A stretch of 32,906 nt of DNA from Candidatus Thorarchaeota archaeon (GCA_004524595.1 SDOA01000041.1:1-32906); one strand, 5' to 3'. Positions 14,059 through 23,651 are shown, numbered from the stretch's first letter. Numbers and translations: made by a program. Notes: a model not told the origin generated them from the sequence alone.

Positions 14059-17003
14059 TGGACTCAGCAGCAAAGAATAGCACAAGAACCATTGAGGCTG
14101 AACCAGATGGCCCCAGATCTATCATAGTCTTAGGAGCTGCTGAACATAATCTGAAACATATTGATGTCACTATTCCGAAGAACACTCTTACAGTTGTAAC
14201 GGGATTATCTGGCTCTGGAAAGAGTTCCTTGGTCTTTGATACCATATACAGCGAGGGTCAAAGGCGTTTCATTGAGTCACTCTCGCCCTACGCCCGTCAA
14301 TTCCTAGGAATGCTTGAGAAACCCAAAGTCGACTTGATGACTGGTCTCTCACCATCAATATCAATTGACCAGAAGAGTGTGAGTCGGAACCCCAGATCGA
14401 GCGTGGGCACAATTACAGAAATCTACGATTACTTACGACTCCTCTATGCCAGGGTGGGTGAACCTCACTGTCCGAAGTGTAAGAAGAAGATAGAACCCCA
14501 GACATCACAGCAGATAGTTGACCGTATCCTGAACCTGAAGGATGGTTCTCGTATTATGGTCCTAGCTCCTATTGTTAGAGGTAGAAAGGGAGAGTACAGG
14601 AAAGAGTTCCGCGACCTGATGAAGAAGGGTTTTGTTAGAGCTCGGGTTGATGGAAAATTGACTGAACTTGAAGAGGGAATATCCCTAGACCGCTACTTCG
14701 AGCACACAATTGAGGTAGTCATTGATAGACTAGTGGTAAAGGAGCCTGATAGGGCTCGTATATCCGAGGCTGTGGAAACTGCTCTAAACATGGCTGAGCG
14801 AGTTGTCACAATCACCACTGCAGATGGCGATATCACGTTATCTGAACAGTTTGCTTGTGTGGATTGCGGCATCAGCCTTCCCGAGATGGAACCTCGTATC
14901 TTTAGTTGGAACACTCCCCAAGGTGCCTGTCCACACTGTACTGGGATAGGGGTCATCCGAGAGTTTGATTCAGACCTGTTTATCACAGACTCAAATCGGT
15001 CATTGAATACAGGTCTCTTTGAGCTAGACCCGTGGAAGATTAAGCGTAATTTCACGAAAAAGATTGTTGAGAGCTATGGATTCACCATGGACACGCCATG
15101 GAATGAGATGACAAAAAAACAGAAGGATCTCCTTCTCTATGGATCCGGTAATAAGAAGTTTGAAACTACATGGGAGAGCGATAATCCTGAGTTTGAGGTC
15201 CAATGGAAAGGAACCTTTCAAAGACCATTCGAGGGTTGGGTAGAGCGTGCGAAACGTATGTACAAGACCACGAAGTCTGATTATGGACGGAGAATTCTAG
15301 AGAAGTATATGTCCTCTCAGACCTGTCCTGTCTGTCTGGGTGGGCGATTACGATCTGAGTCACAGGCTGTCACCTTCAATGATAGGTCTATCACTGAGGT
15401 CAATGGGCTGTCAATCAAGGCACTCCGTGAGTTCTTTGAAACCGCTAAGATTACACCGCGGTTCAAACCAGTGGCAGATCCTATTTTACGTGAGATCATG
15501 GGGCGTATCGGATTCTTAGAAGATGTGGGGCTTGAGTACCTCACCCTAGATAGGTCAGCTCCTAGTTTAGCTGGCGGAGAAGCCCAGCGCATTCGGTTGG
15601 CTAGTCAAATTGGGTCCAACCTTGTTGGAGTTACCTATGTGTGTGATGAACCTTCAATTGGTCTTCATAGTAGGGACAATATACGCCTTCTGAGGTCCCT
15701 CCTACGTCTCAGAGACCTCGGAAACAATGTTCTAGTGGTTGAGCACGATGAGGAAACCATTCGTACCGCTGATTTTATCATAGATTTAGGTCCAGGCGCT
15801 GGTTCCGAGGGTGGTGAGGTCGTTGTTGCAGGGCTCCTTGATGATGTTCTGAAGTCAAAGAAATCAATCACTGGTCGGTATCTCAGAGGTGAAGAGAAGA
15901 TACCTGTTCCTGTGCAACGCAGGCAACCGAACGGTCGTTATATCGAACTCAAGGGTTGTCAGCATAATAATCTAAAGAACCTGAATGTACGAATCCCTCT
16001 AGGATTATTTATCGCTACGACTGGTGTTTCGGGGTCTGGTAAGTCCTCCTTGATTGTTGAGACACTTCAGCGTGAACTAGCCCGACGATTCCACAATGCA
16101 GAGAGTAAACCTGGTAAGTTTGATGAGATTCTGGGTGTCGATCAACTGGACAAGGTTATTGTCATTGACCAGAGTCCCATCGGAAGAACACCTCGGAGCA
16201 ATCCTGCGACCTACGTAGGACTATGGTCTCCATTAAGAGACCTCTTCTCTGGTCTTTCTGAGTCACAGATACGAGGGTACAAACCAGGACGATTCAGTTT
16301 CAATGTGAAGGGTGGACGCTGTGAAACCTGTAAGGGTGCAGGTGTGGAGGTCATTGAGATGCAGTTCCTTCCTCCAGTTCAGGTCACCTGTAGTGAGTGC
16401 AAGGGTAGACGGTATAACAGAGAAACCCTTCAGGTACGATTCAAGGGAAAGAACATCGCAGACGTTCTAGAAATGCGAATCGATGAGGCTATACACTTCT
16501 TCGAGGGCATTCCCTCAGTGCACCGTCGTCTGGAAACACTGTGTGAGGTCGGCATGGGCTATGTGAAGTTAGGGCAGCCAGCTACAACATTGAGCGGCGG
16601 TGAAGCTCAGAGAATAAAATTGAGCAAATACCTCTCACGACCAGCAACAGGTCAAACATTGATTTTGCTTGATGAACCGACAACAGGTCTTCATTTTGCT
16701 GATATCAAGAAATTGTTAGAGGTCCTGCATCGTCTTGTAGACCTCGGAAACACAGTCTTGGTCATCGAACACCAGTTGGATGTTGTGAAGACTGCAGACT
16801 GGGTGATTGATTTAGGCCCCGAAGGCGGGGATGAAGGTGGATATCTTGTTGTGGAGGGAACCCCTGAAGATATCGTTGCATGTAAGGAGTCCTATACTGG
16901 TCAATATCTCAGGGAGCTTTTAGAACCTCAGGAGTCAGAGAAATCAACATCAAATAAGTCGTCACCTTCAACTACTTCTATAAAACGGAGGCCGAAGAAA
17001 TGA
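14058..17003 (+). CDS. uvrA: UvrA, excinuclease ABC damage-sensor ATPase (copy 1)
   Basis: This is a full-length 981-aa UvrA. Walker A of NBD I (GLSGSGKSS, 49-57) is followed by Cys138/Cys141. A complete UvrB-binding region (about 145-260) comes next, then the first zinc module Cys267, Cys270, Cys291 and Cys294. NBD I has a signature reading LAGGEAQR, with Ala505 where LSGGE is usual, and Walker B YVCDEPSIGLH. NBD II has Walker A GVSGSGKSS near 656-664. The second zinc module is Cys755, Cys758, Cys778 and Cys781. A normal LSGGEAQR near 846 and LLDEPTTGLH follow. The tail (about 955-981) is Ser/Lys-rich and low-complexity. GTG 14058 overlaps the uvrB stop; its own TGA overlaps the ATG of a second uvrA by 4 bases. 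Confidence 0.97.
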   Translation: MDSAAKNSTRTIEAEPDGPRSIIVLGAAEHNLKHIDVTIPKNTLTVVTGLSGSGKSSLVFDTIYSEGQRRFIESLSPYARQFLGMLEKPKVDLMTGLSPSISIDQKSVSRNPRSSVGTITEIYDYLRLLYARVGEPHCPKCKKKIEPQTSQQIVDRILNLKDGSRIMVLAPIVRGRKGEYRKEFRDLMKKGFVRARVDGKLTELEEGISLDRYFEHTIEVVIDRLVVKEPDRARISEAVETALNMAERVVTITTADGDITLSEQFACVDCGISLPEMEPRIFSWNTPQGACPHCTGIGVIREFDSDLFITDSNRSLNTGLFELDPWKIKRNFTKKIVESYGFTMDTPWNEMTKKQKDLLLYGSGNKKFETTWESDNPEFEVQWKGTFQRPFEGWVERAKRMYKTTKSDYGRRILEKYMSSQTCPVCLGGRLRSESQAVTFNDRSITEVNGLSIKALREFFETAKITPRFKPVADPILREIMGRIGFLEDVGLEYLTLDRSAPSLAGGEAQRIRLASQIGSNLVGVTYVCDEPSIGLHSRDNIRLLRSLLRLRDLGNNVLVVEHDEETIRTADFIIDLGPGAGSEGGEVVVAGLLDDVLKSKKSITGRYLRGEEKIPVPVQRRQPNGRYIELKGCQHNNLKNLNVRIPLGLFIATTGVSGSGKSSLIVETLQRELARRFHNAESKPGKFDEILGVDQLDKVIVIDQSPIGRTPRSNPATYVGLWSPLRDLFSGLSESQIRGYKPGRFSFNVKGGRCETCKGAGVEVIEMQFLPPVQVTCSECKGRRYNRETLQVRFKGKNIADVLEMRIDEAIHFFEGIPSVHRRLETLCEVGMGYVKLGQPATTLSGGEAQRIKLSKYLSRPATGQTLILLDEPTTGLHFADIKKLLEVLHRLVDLGNTVLVIEHQLDVVKTADWVIDLGPEGGDEGGYLVVEGTPEDIVACKESYTGQYLRELLEPQESEKSTSNKSSPSTTSIKRRPKK

Positions 17004-19843
17004 CTGGCTACATAAGTGTTCGGAAGGCTGAAGAACACAATCTCAAGTCAATTGATGTTGATATTCCACGAGACAGTCTTGTAGTTGTTACTGGTCCAAG
17101 TGGGTCTGGAAAGTCAACTCTTGTTCTTGACACGATCTTTGCTGAGGGACAGAGACGGTATGTTGAGAGTCTCAGCTCCTATGCTCGAAGATTCCTTGGA
17201 AGATTGGATAAGCCAAAGGTAGAGAAGATCACAGGTCTCCCTCCAGCTATCTCAATCGAACAGAAAGGTCGTACGAAGAACCCTCGGTCAACCGTTTCAA
17301 CAAGTACCGAGATTCACGATTATCTCAGACTCCTCTATGCAAACATAGGAATGGCTCATTGTATTCAGTGTGGTCTTCCTATGGAACAGCTGACTGCTGA
17401 GTCTGCAGCCCGTCTTCTCTTGGATGAGAATGGAGGACAGCGAATCCACATCCTTGCTCCTATTGTCTGTGGTGAGGTCGGAAAACATGAGGAGTGCTTA
17501 GATGGACTGCATAAGAACGGATTTGCACGGGTTCGTGTTGATGGCGAGATTATGGATATCGACCAAGTTGAACTTGATGCCAGAAAGAAGCATGACATTG
17601 ATGTTGTTGTTGACCGGCTTGAGTTGAATCAGAAGAACCGCGAGCGATTGATTGGGTCTCTTGAGACTGCGCTTGAAACTGGCGATGGCAGAGCAATTGT
17701 GTCACGGGATGGCATGGATGATCTCACCTTTGCAGAGCAATTGATGTGTCCTAAGTGCGGAATACAATACGAGAAGCTGGGCCCGAAGGCTTTCTCGTTC
17801 AATAGACCCGATGGGGCGTGCCCTGTCTGTAATGGTCTTGGTGTAACTATGTCGATTGATCCTGAACTCATGATTCCAGATAAGAGCATGACCATTCATG
17901 ATATCAGCCGATTCATCAATGCAGGTGAGCGCACTTGGTGGAATGAGCGGCTTGTTGCATTGGGGAAACTTATCGGATTTACCATGGAGACCCCTTTCAA
18001 CAAACTTGAGGAATCTCAGGTTGAAACATTGGTATGGGGTCTCCCAGAGTATACACTTCATTATGTCCAAGAGAGTGAGACCTCAACATGGGAAATCTCA
18101 AGGAAATGGTATGGTCTCGTTCCTTGGCTTGAGAAAATGTTTGACCGTGGAAAAGGCAGCGATAAAATGTACTACCGATGGTGGGCTCAACGTATAGCAA
18201 ATGAATTCTCTCGAAAGACAACCTGCGAGGGATGTGGAGGAAGAAAGCTCAAGCCTGAAAGTCTTGCAGTAACAGTTGCTGGAAAATCTATTGATGAGAT
18301 CACATCAATGACTATTGCAGGTGCAGCTGAATTCTTCAAGAATATCATACTTACAGAACGTGAGCAAAAGATTGCAGAGCTTGTTCTCAAGGAGATAATA
18401 TCACGACTTAATTTCCTCCTTTCTGTTGGTCTTGATTATCTAAGTCTTGATAGAGCTTCAATGACATTAAGTGGTGGAGAAAGCCAGAGAATACGTCTAG
18501 CGACACAGATTGGTTCAGCACTCACAGGAGTTCTCTATTGTCTTGATGAACCCTCGATTGGGCTTCATCCACGTGACATCGGTAAACTCATCGACACGTT
18601 CTATCATCTGAGGTCTCTTGGGAATACAGTTGTCGTTATAGAACACGACCGCGATACCATTTCTGCTGCTGATCATCTTATCGATCTCGGGCCGCTAGCT
18701 GGTGTGAATGGAGGACAACTTGTTGCTGAAGGTCCCCCTTCTGTTGTTCTTGCTGACCCGAAGTCTCTTACTGCTCAATATCTCGCTGGAAAGAAACAGA
18801 TTCCAGTTCCTGAGATGAGACGTACTGGTACAGGTCAAAAATTGCGTATAAATGGAGCGCGAGCTAATAATCTAAAGAATATCAATGTGGACTTCCCACT
18901 TGGTACACTCATCTGTGTCTCAGGAGTGTCGGGTGCAGGGAAGAGCTCATTAACTCATGAGATACTCTACAAAGTCCTAGCTCGGATGATAAACAAGACA
19001 AGTATCATACCTGGTGATCATGATTCTATTGAGGGAATTAAGAATATCGATAGAATGATTCTTGTAGACCAATCACCCATTGGGCGAACACCACGCAGTA
19101 ACCCCGCTACGTATACGAAAACTTTCAGTGATATTAGAGACCTCTTTGCATTGATGCCAGAGGCCAGAGCAAGAGGTTATGGTCCAGGACGCTTTAGTTT
19201 CAATACCCGCGAAGGTCGATGTGAGAAGTGCAAAGGAAGCGGAGTTCTTCAGGTGGAGATGCATTTCATGTCGGATGTGTTCATGACCTGCGATGTCTGT
19301 AAAGGCAAGCGTTTTGACAGAGAAACCCTGGAGGTCAGGTACAAGGACAAAAACATCACAGAGGTCCTTAGTCTGACCATTGATGAGGCTCTCGAATTCT
19401 TTGGTGATATTCCTAAGGTCGCTGATAGATTACGCACACTCGTCGATGTCGGACTCGGATACCTACAGCTCGGGCAGCCTGCAACTACACTGAGTGGCGG
19501 AGAGGCACAGCGTATGAAGCTTGCATCAGAACTCGCTCGCACTGCTACTGGAAACACCTTGTATATTATGGATGAACCTTCGACAGGTCTCTCAGCATCG
19601 GATGTCCATGTCCTGCTTGGTGTAGTGAATCGACTTGTTGATGCTGGGAATACGGTAGTGATTGTTGAGCATAACCTTGAGATTATTAAAACTGCAGACT
19701 GGGTAATTGACTTGGGTCCAGATGGCGGGGACCTCGGTGGAGAACTAGTGGCTTCTGGAACTCCTGAGGACATTTGTAAAGTGAGGAAGTCATACACAGG
19801 AAAACACCTCAAAGAAGTGCTTCATCGACCTACCATGAGCTGA
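17000..19843 (+). CDS. uvrA: Second full-length UvrA paralogue
   Basis: This 947-aa protein is clearly UvrA but differs from the adjacent copy over its whole length. GPSGSGKST at 32-40 is Walker A I. A complete UvrB-binding region lies between about 120 and 245, followed by zinc ligands Cys250, Cys253, Cys274 and Cys277. NBD I has LSGGESQR and CLDEPSIGLH. NBD II has Walker A GVSGAGKSS, a zinc module (CEKC ... CDVC), LSGGEAQR and MDEPSTGLS. In the last motif Ser865 replaces the usual His. The short UvrA2 class of bacteria lacks the UvrB-binding domain, so this is not that class. The ATGA overlap with the first uvrA implies coupled translation and similar dosage. Partnership with copy 1 is an inference. 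Confidence 0.95.
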   Translation: MTGYISVRKAEEHNLKSIDVDIPRDSLVVVTGPSGSGKSTLVLDTIFAEGQRRYVESLSSYARRFLGRLDKPKVEKITGLPPAISIEQKGRTKNPRSTVSTSTEIHDYLRLLYANIGMAHCIQCGLPMEQLTAESAARLLLDENGGQRIHILAPIVCGEVGKHEECLDGLHKNGFARVRVDGEIMDIDQVELDARKKHDIDVVVDRLELNQKNRERLIGSLETALETGDGRAIVSRDGMDDLTFAEQLMCPKCGIQYEKLGPKAFSFNRPDGACPVCNGLGVTMSIDPELMIPDKSMTIHDISRFINAGERTWWNERLVALGKLIGFTMETPFNKLEESQVETLVWGLPEYTLHYVQESETSTWEISRKWYGLVPWLEKMFDRGKGSDKMYYRWWAQRIANEFSRKTTCEGCGGRKLKPESLAVTVAGKSIDEITSMTIAGAAEFFKNIILTEREQKIAELVLKEIISRLNFLLSVGLDYLSLDRASMTLSGGESQRIRLATQIGSALTGVLYCLDEPSIGLHPRDIGKLIDTFYHLRSLGNTVVVIEHDRDTISAADHLIDLGPLAGVNGGQLVAEGPPSVVLADPKSLTAQYLAGKKQIPVPEMRRTGTGQKLRINGARANNLKNINVDFPLGTLICVSGVSGAGKSSLTHEILYKVLARMINKTSIIPGDHDSIEGIKNIDRMILVDQSPIGRTPRSNPATYTKTFSDIRDLFALMPEARARGYGPGRFSFNTREGRCEKCKGSGVLQVEMHFMSDVFMTCDVCKGKRFDRETLEVRYKDKNITEVLSLTIDEALEFFGDIPKVADRLRTLVDVGLGYLQLGQPATTLSGGEAQRMKLASELARTATGNTLYIMDEPSTGLSASDVHVLLGVVNRLVDAGNTVVIVEHNLEIIKTADWVIDLGPDGGDLGGELVASGTPEDICKVRKSYTGKHLKEVLHRPTMS

Positions 19844-19850
19844 CCATATC

Positions 19851-20099
19851 TTATCTCTCTTGAGATTCTTCTATGTCTACTCCTGTTGGCGGATTCTTGT
19901 AGATGAAATAACCTAGATACAGTAATGATAACGATAATCCAAATATAGCTATAACGACCAAGACAATAATATCAAACATAAAGATCATGAAGGCGATACC
20001 TCCAAGAACGTAGAGGATTATATTCAGATAGATAATTCGTTGGAAATAGGCTTTCCCAGAATCGTCATGGGTTAGTATGAAGTCTCCCATTTTTCTCAT
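19851..20099 (-). CDS. Small membrane protein, 82 aa
   Basis: ATG 20099 is chosen; a second ATG lies three codons in. Two adjacent hydrophobic helices (about 22-42, IIYLNIILYVLGGIAFMIFMF, written here as one segment of 21 positions minus ends, and 44-66, VLVVIAIFGLSLSLLYLGY) form a hairpin with both ends probably cytoplasmic. The C-terminal tail (NPPTGVDIEESQER) is acidic. No family is recognised. It converges on the second uvrA with only 7 bases between the stops. It may be co-transcribed with the DNRLRE gene upstream on the same strand. Confidence 0.65.
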   Translation of the reverse strand: MRKMGDFILTHDDSGKAYFQRIIYLNIILYVLGGIAFMIFMFDIIVLVVIAIFGLSLSLLYLGYFIYKNPPTGVDIEESQER

Positions 20100-20162
20100 A
20101 CCTAATCTAATCTTGTACTGACACCTTATTTACAATTCGCAATAATTAAAAAAAGTGAAGAT

Positions 20163-20186
20163 GGGCTGGCAAAAAAATGTCAACCC
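20163..20186 (-). terminator. Hairpin and T-tracts after the second DNRLRE gene
   Basis: GGGCTGGCA and TGTCAACCC can pair over 9 positions with one mismatch and one G-U. On the minus strand T-runs lie in its loop and just downstream (20149-20155). It lies 13 bases past the stop of the surface-protein gene. Confidence 0.45.
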
Positions 20187-20198
20187 TTTTCCAAGATG

Positions 20199-22655
20199 TC
20201 ACTTTGCAGGTCGTCGTTTCAACAGAACTACAATTACTATGACGACAACTACTGCTATCACACCACCTATGATGAGCAATGTAGTCGTATCGAAACCGCT
20301 GAGTGCAGGTAGGACAATAAGCGATCCATTAACATAAGCCCACGTATTTGCATTACTCTGCATGGATATTGTGAAGTTAAGAGGTTCTGCAATTGCAGGA
20401 GACCAAGTGAATGAATAAGCATCTCCATCCACTATCATTGGATAGGCTGTCCCATTGAAGTCTATCATCACCTGATACACTCCAATTGCATAGGTCACAT
20501 TCAACGACACTGTGACCTCTTCTCCAACTCTTACAGGTTCAGGTGAAACAATAGGTGTACTATATGATGGAATTGCATTACGGACTTCGTATTTGAAGCT
20601 CTTAGTTGTCCAATCACTCCATATTCCAAGACTATCACAGGTTCGAGCTCTCCAGTAGTATCTTGTCGCGTTTACAAGACTGATGCATCCTTCTAATGGA
20701 ATAGAATTCTCTCCATTTACGAAACCAAGCATCAGATCATACCCCGCTGCTCCACTACCTTCACGGTCTAATCCAGCATAGTGCAGATCCCACGCTCTAT
20801 ATGACGAAGTCGCAGGTGATCCATACAAGACTCTTAAACCGCCACTGATGAGAGAGTCCCATTGGATGTCTATGAGTAAGTCATGATTGTTTGAGTAATA
20901 GAATGTATTGGTAAAATCCATGACCACACAACCTCCCAGATTTCTTAATGTGTAGTTTTCTGCATCAATGACAACTCTAGGAGTTGCTCCACCATAGTTA
21001 TCTGTCCATGTTCCATTTGAGATTGGACCAAGAACAGGAGACTCGACTACTGTTACTTTGAAATTCTCAAAAACAACATTTTCATCTATCAGGTCTACTC
21101 TCATAAACGCTCGGTCTAGGAATCCAGCTCTATCAATGTATGATTGATTGTATTTAATCTGGAACCTACCTGGGTGTCCAACCGTTGTATCAAATGGAAA
21201 TCCATTGTCGAAACCAAGCACTCCACTAAAGACCTGTTTTGTGAGGTATCCAATTTTAAGATCATAAGTTCTTGTACTGGCATAATCTGCAATACTTGCC
21301 GTATAAGCTCCTATACCCCATGCAGTTGCTGTACTCCCTGGTCCACCTGATAGGGTTCTATTAAGATGGAATAGATTACCGGTATTGTTCATCAGACGAA
21401 TTTGAACTATGAGATCAAGGTCCTTATTCACCATGAATGTGTTCTCGATATCAATTTCAATTATACCATTGATGACCTCAATTTCAAAGAGGTTTCGTGA
21501 AAAGACAATTGTTGGAGTTCTACCATCAAGATTTGCTTCTAAATTCGTCGTTAAACCTGTAGAGCTCTCGACCATTATCATTGATATCTCTAAGTCATCA
21601 CACCTGAGAGTACCCGAGTCATCGCTTGATGTGAAGTATAACTTATCAACAATTCCAGAAGAAGGAATTGATGCGCTTGGATATTTCATCTGAATTCTGA
21701 ATTCTTCACGTAGACCGAAGGGATGTACGTTTCCATTTGGAGAATCTCCAAAACTATTATGGATTGTATATACTGATTCATGGGTATTTTTCCAAAGCAG
21801 AGAGTCATTGTAATATTGATTGTTCCATACCTCCACATCATAATCTCTCTGATAATCACTTGGGTCTGGGTCTGAAAATGTCCAGCCTAATTCAGGATTC
21901 TCACTTCTGATGTAGTCAAGTAGTATTCCTGAAGTGATTCCATCAACAGTAAGTGAAGCAGTAGTAGGCGCAGTGTATTCTATCTCAATATACGCTGCGT
22001 ACCAATCATTCACACTAGAATCAAAAGGATACCAAAATGCATTTTGACTTCCCCATTCTGTCACCTGTTTGAGGATTTCGGTCAGTATCTTGTCATCAAG
22101 AAGGGTCCTCTTCACATCCGTTGTGACGTCCCATGAATACCAATTGAACTCTTCAAACATGTATGGACTCTCTGGCGAATCAATCACATCAGTTGGTTCT
22201 GAATCATATGTTGGCTGAGTATTCCATGTTAATGTCATATCGCCCCAGCTATCATCCTCAGAATAGTAAACGCCAATCGGTTCATCAGTTCCTCCTGCTC
22301 CAGACCATTCTTCAGCACAGTAAACATTCATTGTAGCTTTCTTTACACTCAGTTCTCTAGGTAGGTGAGTTAAGTTAAACTTGAACCACGAACGTGCAGT
22401 AGCCCAAGTTCCTTCATCACCGGTACCCAGATACAATTCACCCGCTGTACCAAAATTAGTGTCTGCATAAGAACCATTCAGCACTCCAACATCCTCCGAT
22501 ACTATTATTTTGAGAGTTCCTGATGTTGCTGCTGCGGCTTCATTCATTCTTACATTCATTTCAACTTCATCCGTTGTTACTGTTGGTCCAGTAGGGACTA
22601 TGACCAAGCCCAACAACATTATGAAGATAATTAGAAATACTCTGGTTTTATCCAT
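20199..22655 (-). CDS. Secreted, membrane-anchored DNRLRE-domain surface protein (paralogue)
   Basis: I place the start at ATG 22655 (MDKTRVFLIIF), with GGAG about 10 bases upstream. A longer frame begins at 22697. The 818-aa product mirrors the 816-aa protein at 8036: signal peptide (about 1-25), DNRLRE domain (EDVGVLNGSYADTN, RSWFKFNLTH, WGDMTLTWNTQP), and two beta-rich modules. The modules are marked by HPFGLREE ... VDKLYF ... DGRTPTIV and FPFDTTVGH ... LDRAFM ... YGGATPRVV. An FN3-like WRARTCDSLGIWSDW segment and a last beta domain follow. The C-terminal helix TLLIIGGVIAVVVVIVIVVLL ends in KRRPAK. It is exported and anchored with its bulk outside. A 12-bp palindrome lies near its promoter at 22720-22731. 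Its role at the surface is not known. Confidence 0.8.
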   Translation of the reverse strand: MDKTRVFLIIFIMLLGLVIVPTGPTVTTDEVEMNVRMNEAAAATSGTLKIIVSEDVGVLNGSYADTNFGTAGELYLGTGDEGTWATARSWFKFNLTHLPRELSVKKATMNVYCAEEWSGAGGTDEPIGVYYSEDDSWGDMTLTWNTQPTYDSEPTDVIDSPESPYMFEEFNWYSWDVTTDVKRTLLDDKILTEILKQVTEWGSQNAFWYPFDSSVNDWYAAYIEIEYTAPTTASLTVDGITSGILLDYIRSENPELGWTFSDPDPSDYQRDYDVEVWNNQYYNDSLLWKNTHESVYTIHNSFGDSPNGNVHPFGLREEFRIQMKYPSASIPSSGIVDKLYFTSSDDSGTLRCDDLEISMIMVESSTGLTTNLEANLDGRTPTIVFSRNLFEIEVINGIIEIDIENTFMVNKDLDLIVQIRLMNNTGNLFHLNRTLSGGPGSTATAWGIGAYTASIADYASTRTYDLKIGYLTKQVFSGVLGFDNGFPFDTTVGHPGRFQIKYNQSYIDRAGFLDRAFMRVDLIDENVVFENFKVTVVESPVLGPISNGTWTDNYGGATPRVVIDAENYTLRNLGGCVVMDFTNTFYYSNNHDLLIDIQWDSLISGGLRVLYGSPATSSYRAWDLHYAGLDREGSGAAGYDLMLGFVNGENSIPLEGCISLVNATRYYWRARTCDSLGIWSDWTTKSFKYEVRNAIPSYSTPIVSPEPVRVGEEVTVSLNVTYAIGVYQVMIDFNGTAYPMIVDGDAYSFTWSPAIAEPLNFTISMQSNANTWAYVNGSLIVLPALSGFDTTTLLIIGGVIAVVVVIVIVVLLKRRPAK

Positions 22656-22719
22656 CTCTCTATCTCCAAAATAGAGGCTGACCACACAGAAGAACATGCT
22701 ATTGTAATTAAGTGGGTTG

Positions 22720-22731
22720 AACCGTACGGTT
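22720..22731. promoter_or_regulatory. Perfect 12-bp palindrome near the DNRLRE promoter
   Basis: AACCGTACGGTT is a perfect palindrome 65-76 bases upstream of ATG 22655. It lies just upstream of the TATA-like TTAATTAC on the minus strand. Its position suits an operator or activator site. Confidence 0.35.
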
Positions 22732-23072
22732 GAATAGCTCTGGTGGTGGGTCCTCTTGGTTTCCTAACTATCCCGTATTACATGCATATGCCTTTATTAT
22801 TTTTCTCAAATCCTTGTTCGATAGACAGTTTATCCTAAATCATATGAACGGCGCGTTCTGCTTTCGATTTTTCGTACAAACCTTCATTTTGTAGAAGAAT
22901 AATCTACTGGATATGAAGAAAATAAAGGGTTACTCTCTCCATAATATCATTTTTGAAGATTATAATATCTATTATTCTAATTTAAAGTTCTTATAACTCT
23001 TATTTTAGCGAATAAAACTCCTATAGTCCTACATAAAGACCGCTTTGAAAAAGCGAAGGAAATACTCATACC
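22732..23072. other. Divergent intergenic region with small palindromes
   Basis: This AT-rich stretch separates the second DNRLRE gene (minus) from the TPR-uvrC genes (plus). Besides the 22720-22731 palindrome it holds GAACG-GCG-CGTTC at 22846-22858 and CGCTTT-GAA-AAAGCG at 23041-23055. I see no ORF or RNA gene. Confidence 0.4.
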
Positions 23073-23082
23073 CTATTTAAAC
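23073..23082 (+). promoter_or_regulatory. TATA-like box of the TPR-uvrC unit
   Basis: CTATTTAAAC lies 18 bases after the palindrome CGCTTT-GAA-AAAGCG. A start about 25 bases downstream would leave a leader of about 50 bases before ATG 23154. Confidence 0.45.
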
Positions 23083-23153
23083 GAAAATCACCAATTTCCG
23101 TCTGCTTGCGTCACAGAATCTCTGTGATTGGCTGCCGGGAGGCCGTACATGCA

Positions 23154-23651
23154 ATGATACAGCGAGAGGAAACATCGAAAGTCGTAGACACGACTTCCAT
23201 TGACAGACCCACAAGTGTCATCGAAGATGACCTTAGAACTCGCCTTAGGACGTTCCCTCGAGATTCCCAATCGTGGTTCTTACTTGGTGCATATCTCCGA
23301 TCTGTTGGACTACTTAAAGAGGCAGAAGAATCATTACGAAAAGCTATTTCTATCAACCCAGGTCCGACTCATTTCTGGGAGGAACTCACTAGAACATTGA
23401 TGGACATGGGACGCCTGGAAGAAGCATATCAACTCTATGACTCAGGAAAACGGGCTGCTTCATCTTCGATAAAGAAGGAGCTTGAGAAAATGAGGATGCT
23501 AGAACAGAAGATTGAGGATATCGATGAGACCTCTCCCTGTATCTCATGTAAGAATTATTCATATTATGGATGTTCAAAAGGTGGGATATGTGACTCTATT
23601 CTTCAGTGGCGGATAAGGATTCGTAATTTGAAAATCACTTTTTCAGAATAG
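23154..23651 (+). CDS. TPR protein with C-terminal four-cysteine motif, upstream of uvrC
   Basis: ATG 23154 follows GGGAGG (23137-23142) by 11 bases. A TTG at 23106 would add 16 residues but would be almost leaderless. The product is 165 aa. Two TPR units start at PRDSQSWFLLGAYLRSVG and PTHFWEELTRTLMDMG. A helical linker rich in Lys/Glu (KKELEKMRMLEQKIED) leads to Cys-x2-Cys-x7-Cys-x5-Cys (CISC ... GC ... GICD). That spacing suggests a bound zinc or iron-sulfur cluster. The uvrC start is 52 bases downstream with no terminator between, so the two genes are probably co-transcribed. A repair-linked adaptor role is possible but rests on position only. Confidence 0.75.
   Translation: MIQREETSKVVDTTSIDRPTSVIEDDLRTRLRTFPRDSQSWFLLGAYLRSVGLLKEAEESLRKAISINPGPTHFWEELTRTLMDMGRLEEAYQLYDSGKRAASSSIKKELEKMRMLEQKIEDIDETSPCISCKNYSYYGCSKGGICDSILQWRIRIRNLKITFSE

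Noticed and set aside
19249..19812. 187-codon minus-strand ORF inside the second uvrA
   Set aside because: Ser/Arg/Pro-rich antisense shadow of a well-supported gene; no SD and no recognisable domain.
17000..19843. Second uvrA as a short-type UvrA2 (drug-resistance class)
   Set aside because: That class lacks the UvrB-binding domain, but this protein keeps the full region between the first Walker A and the first zinc module.
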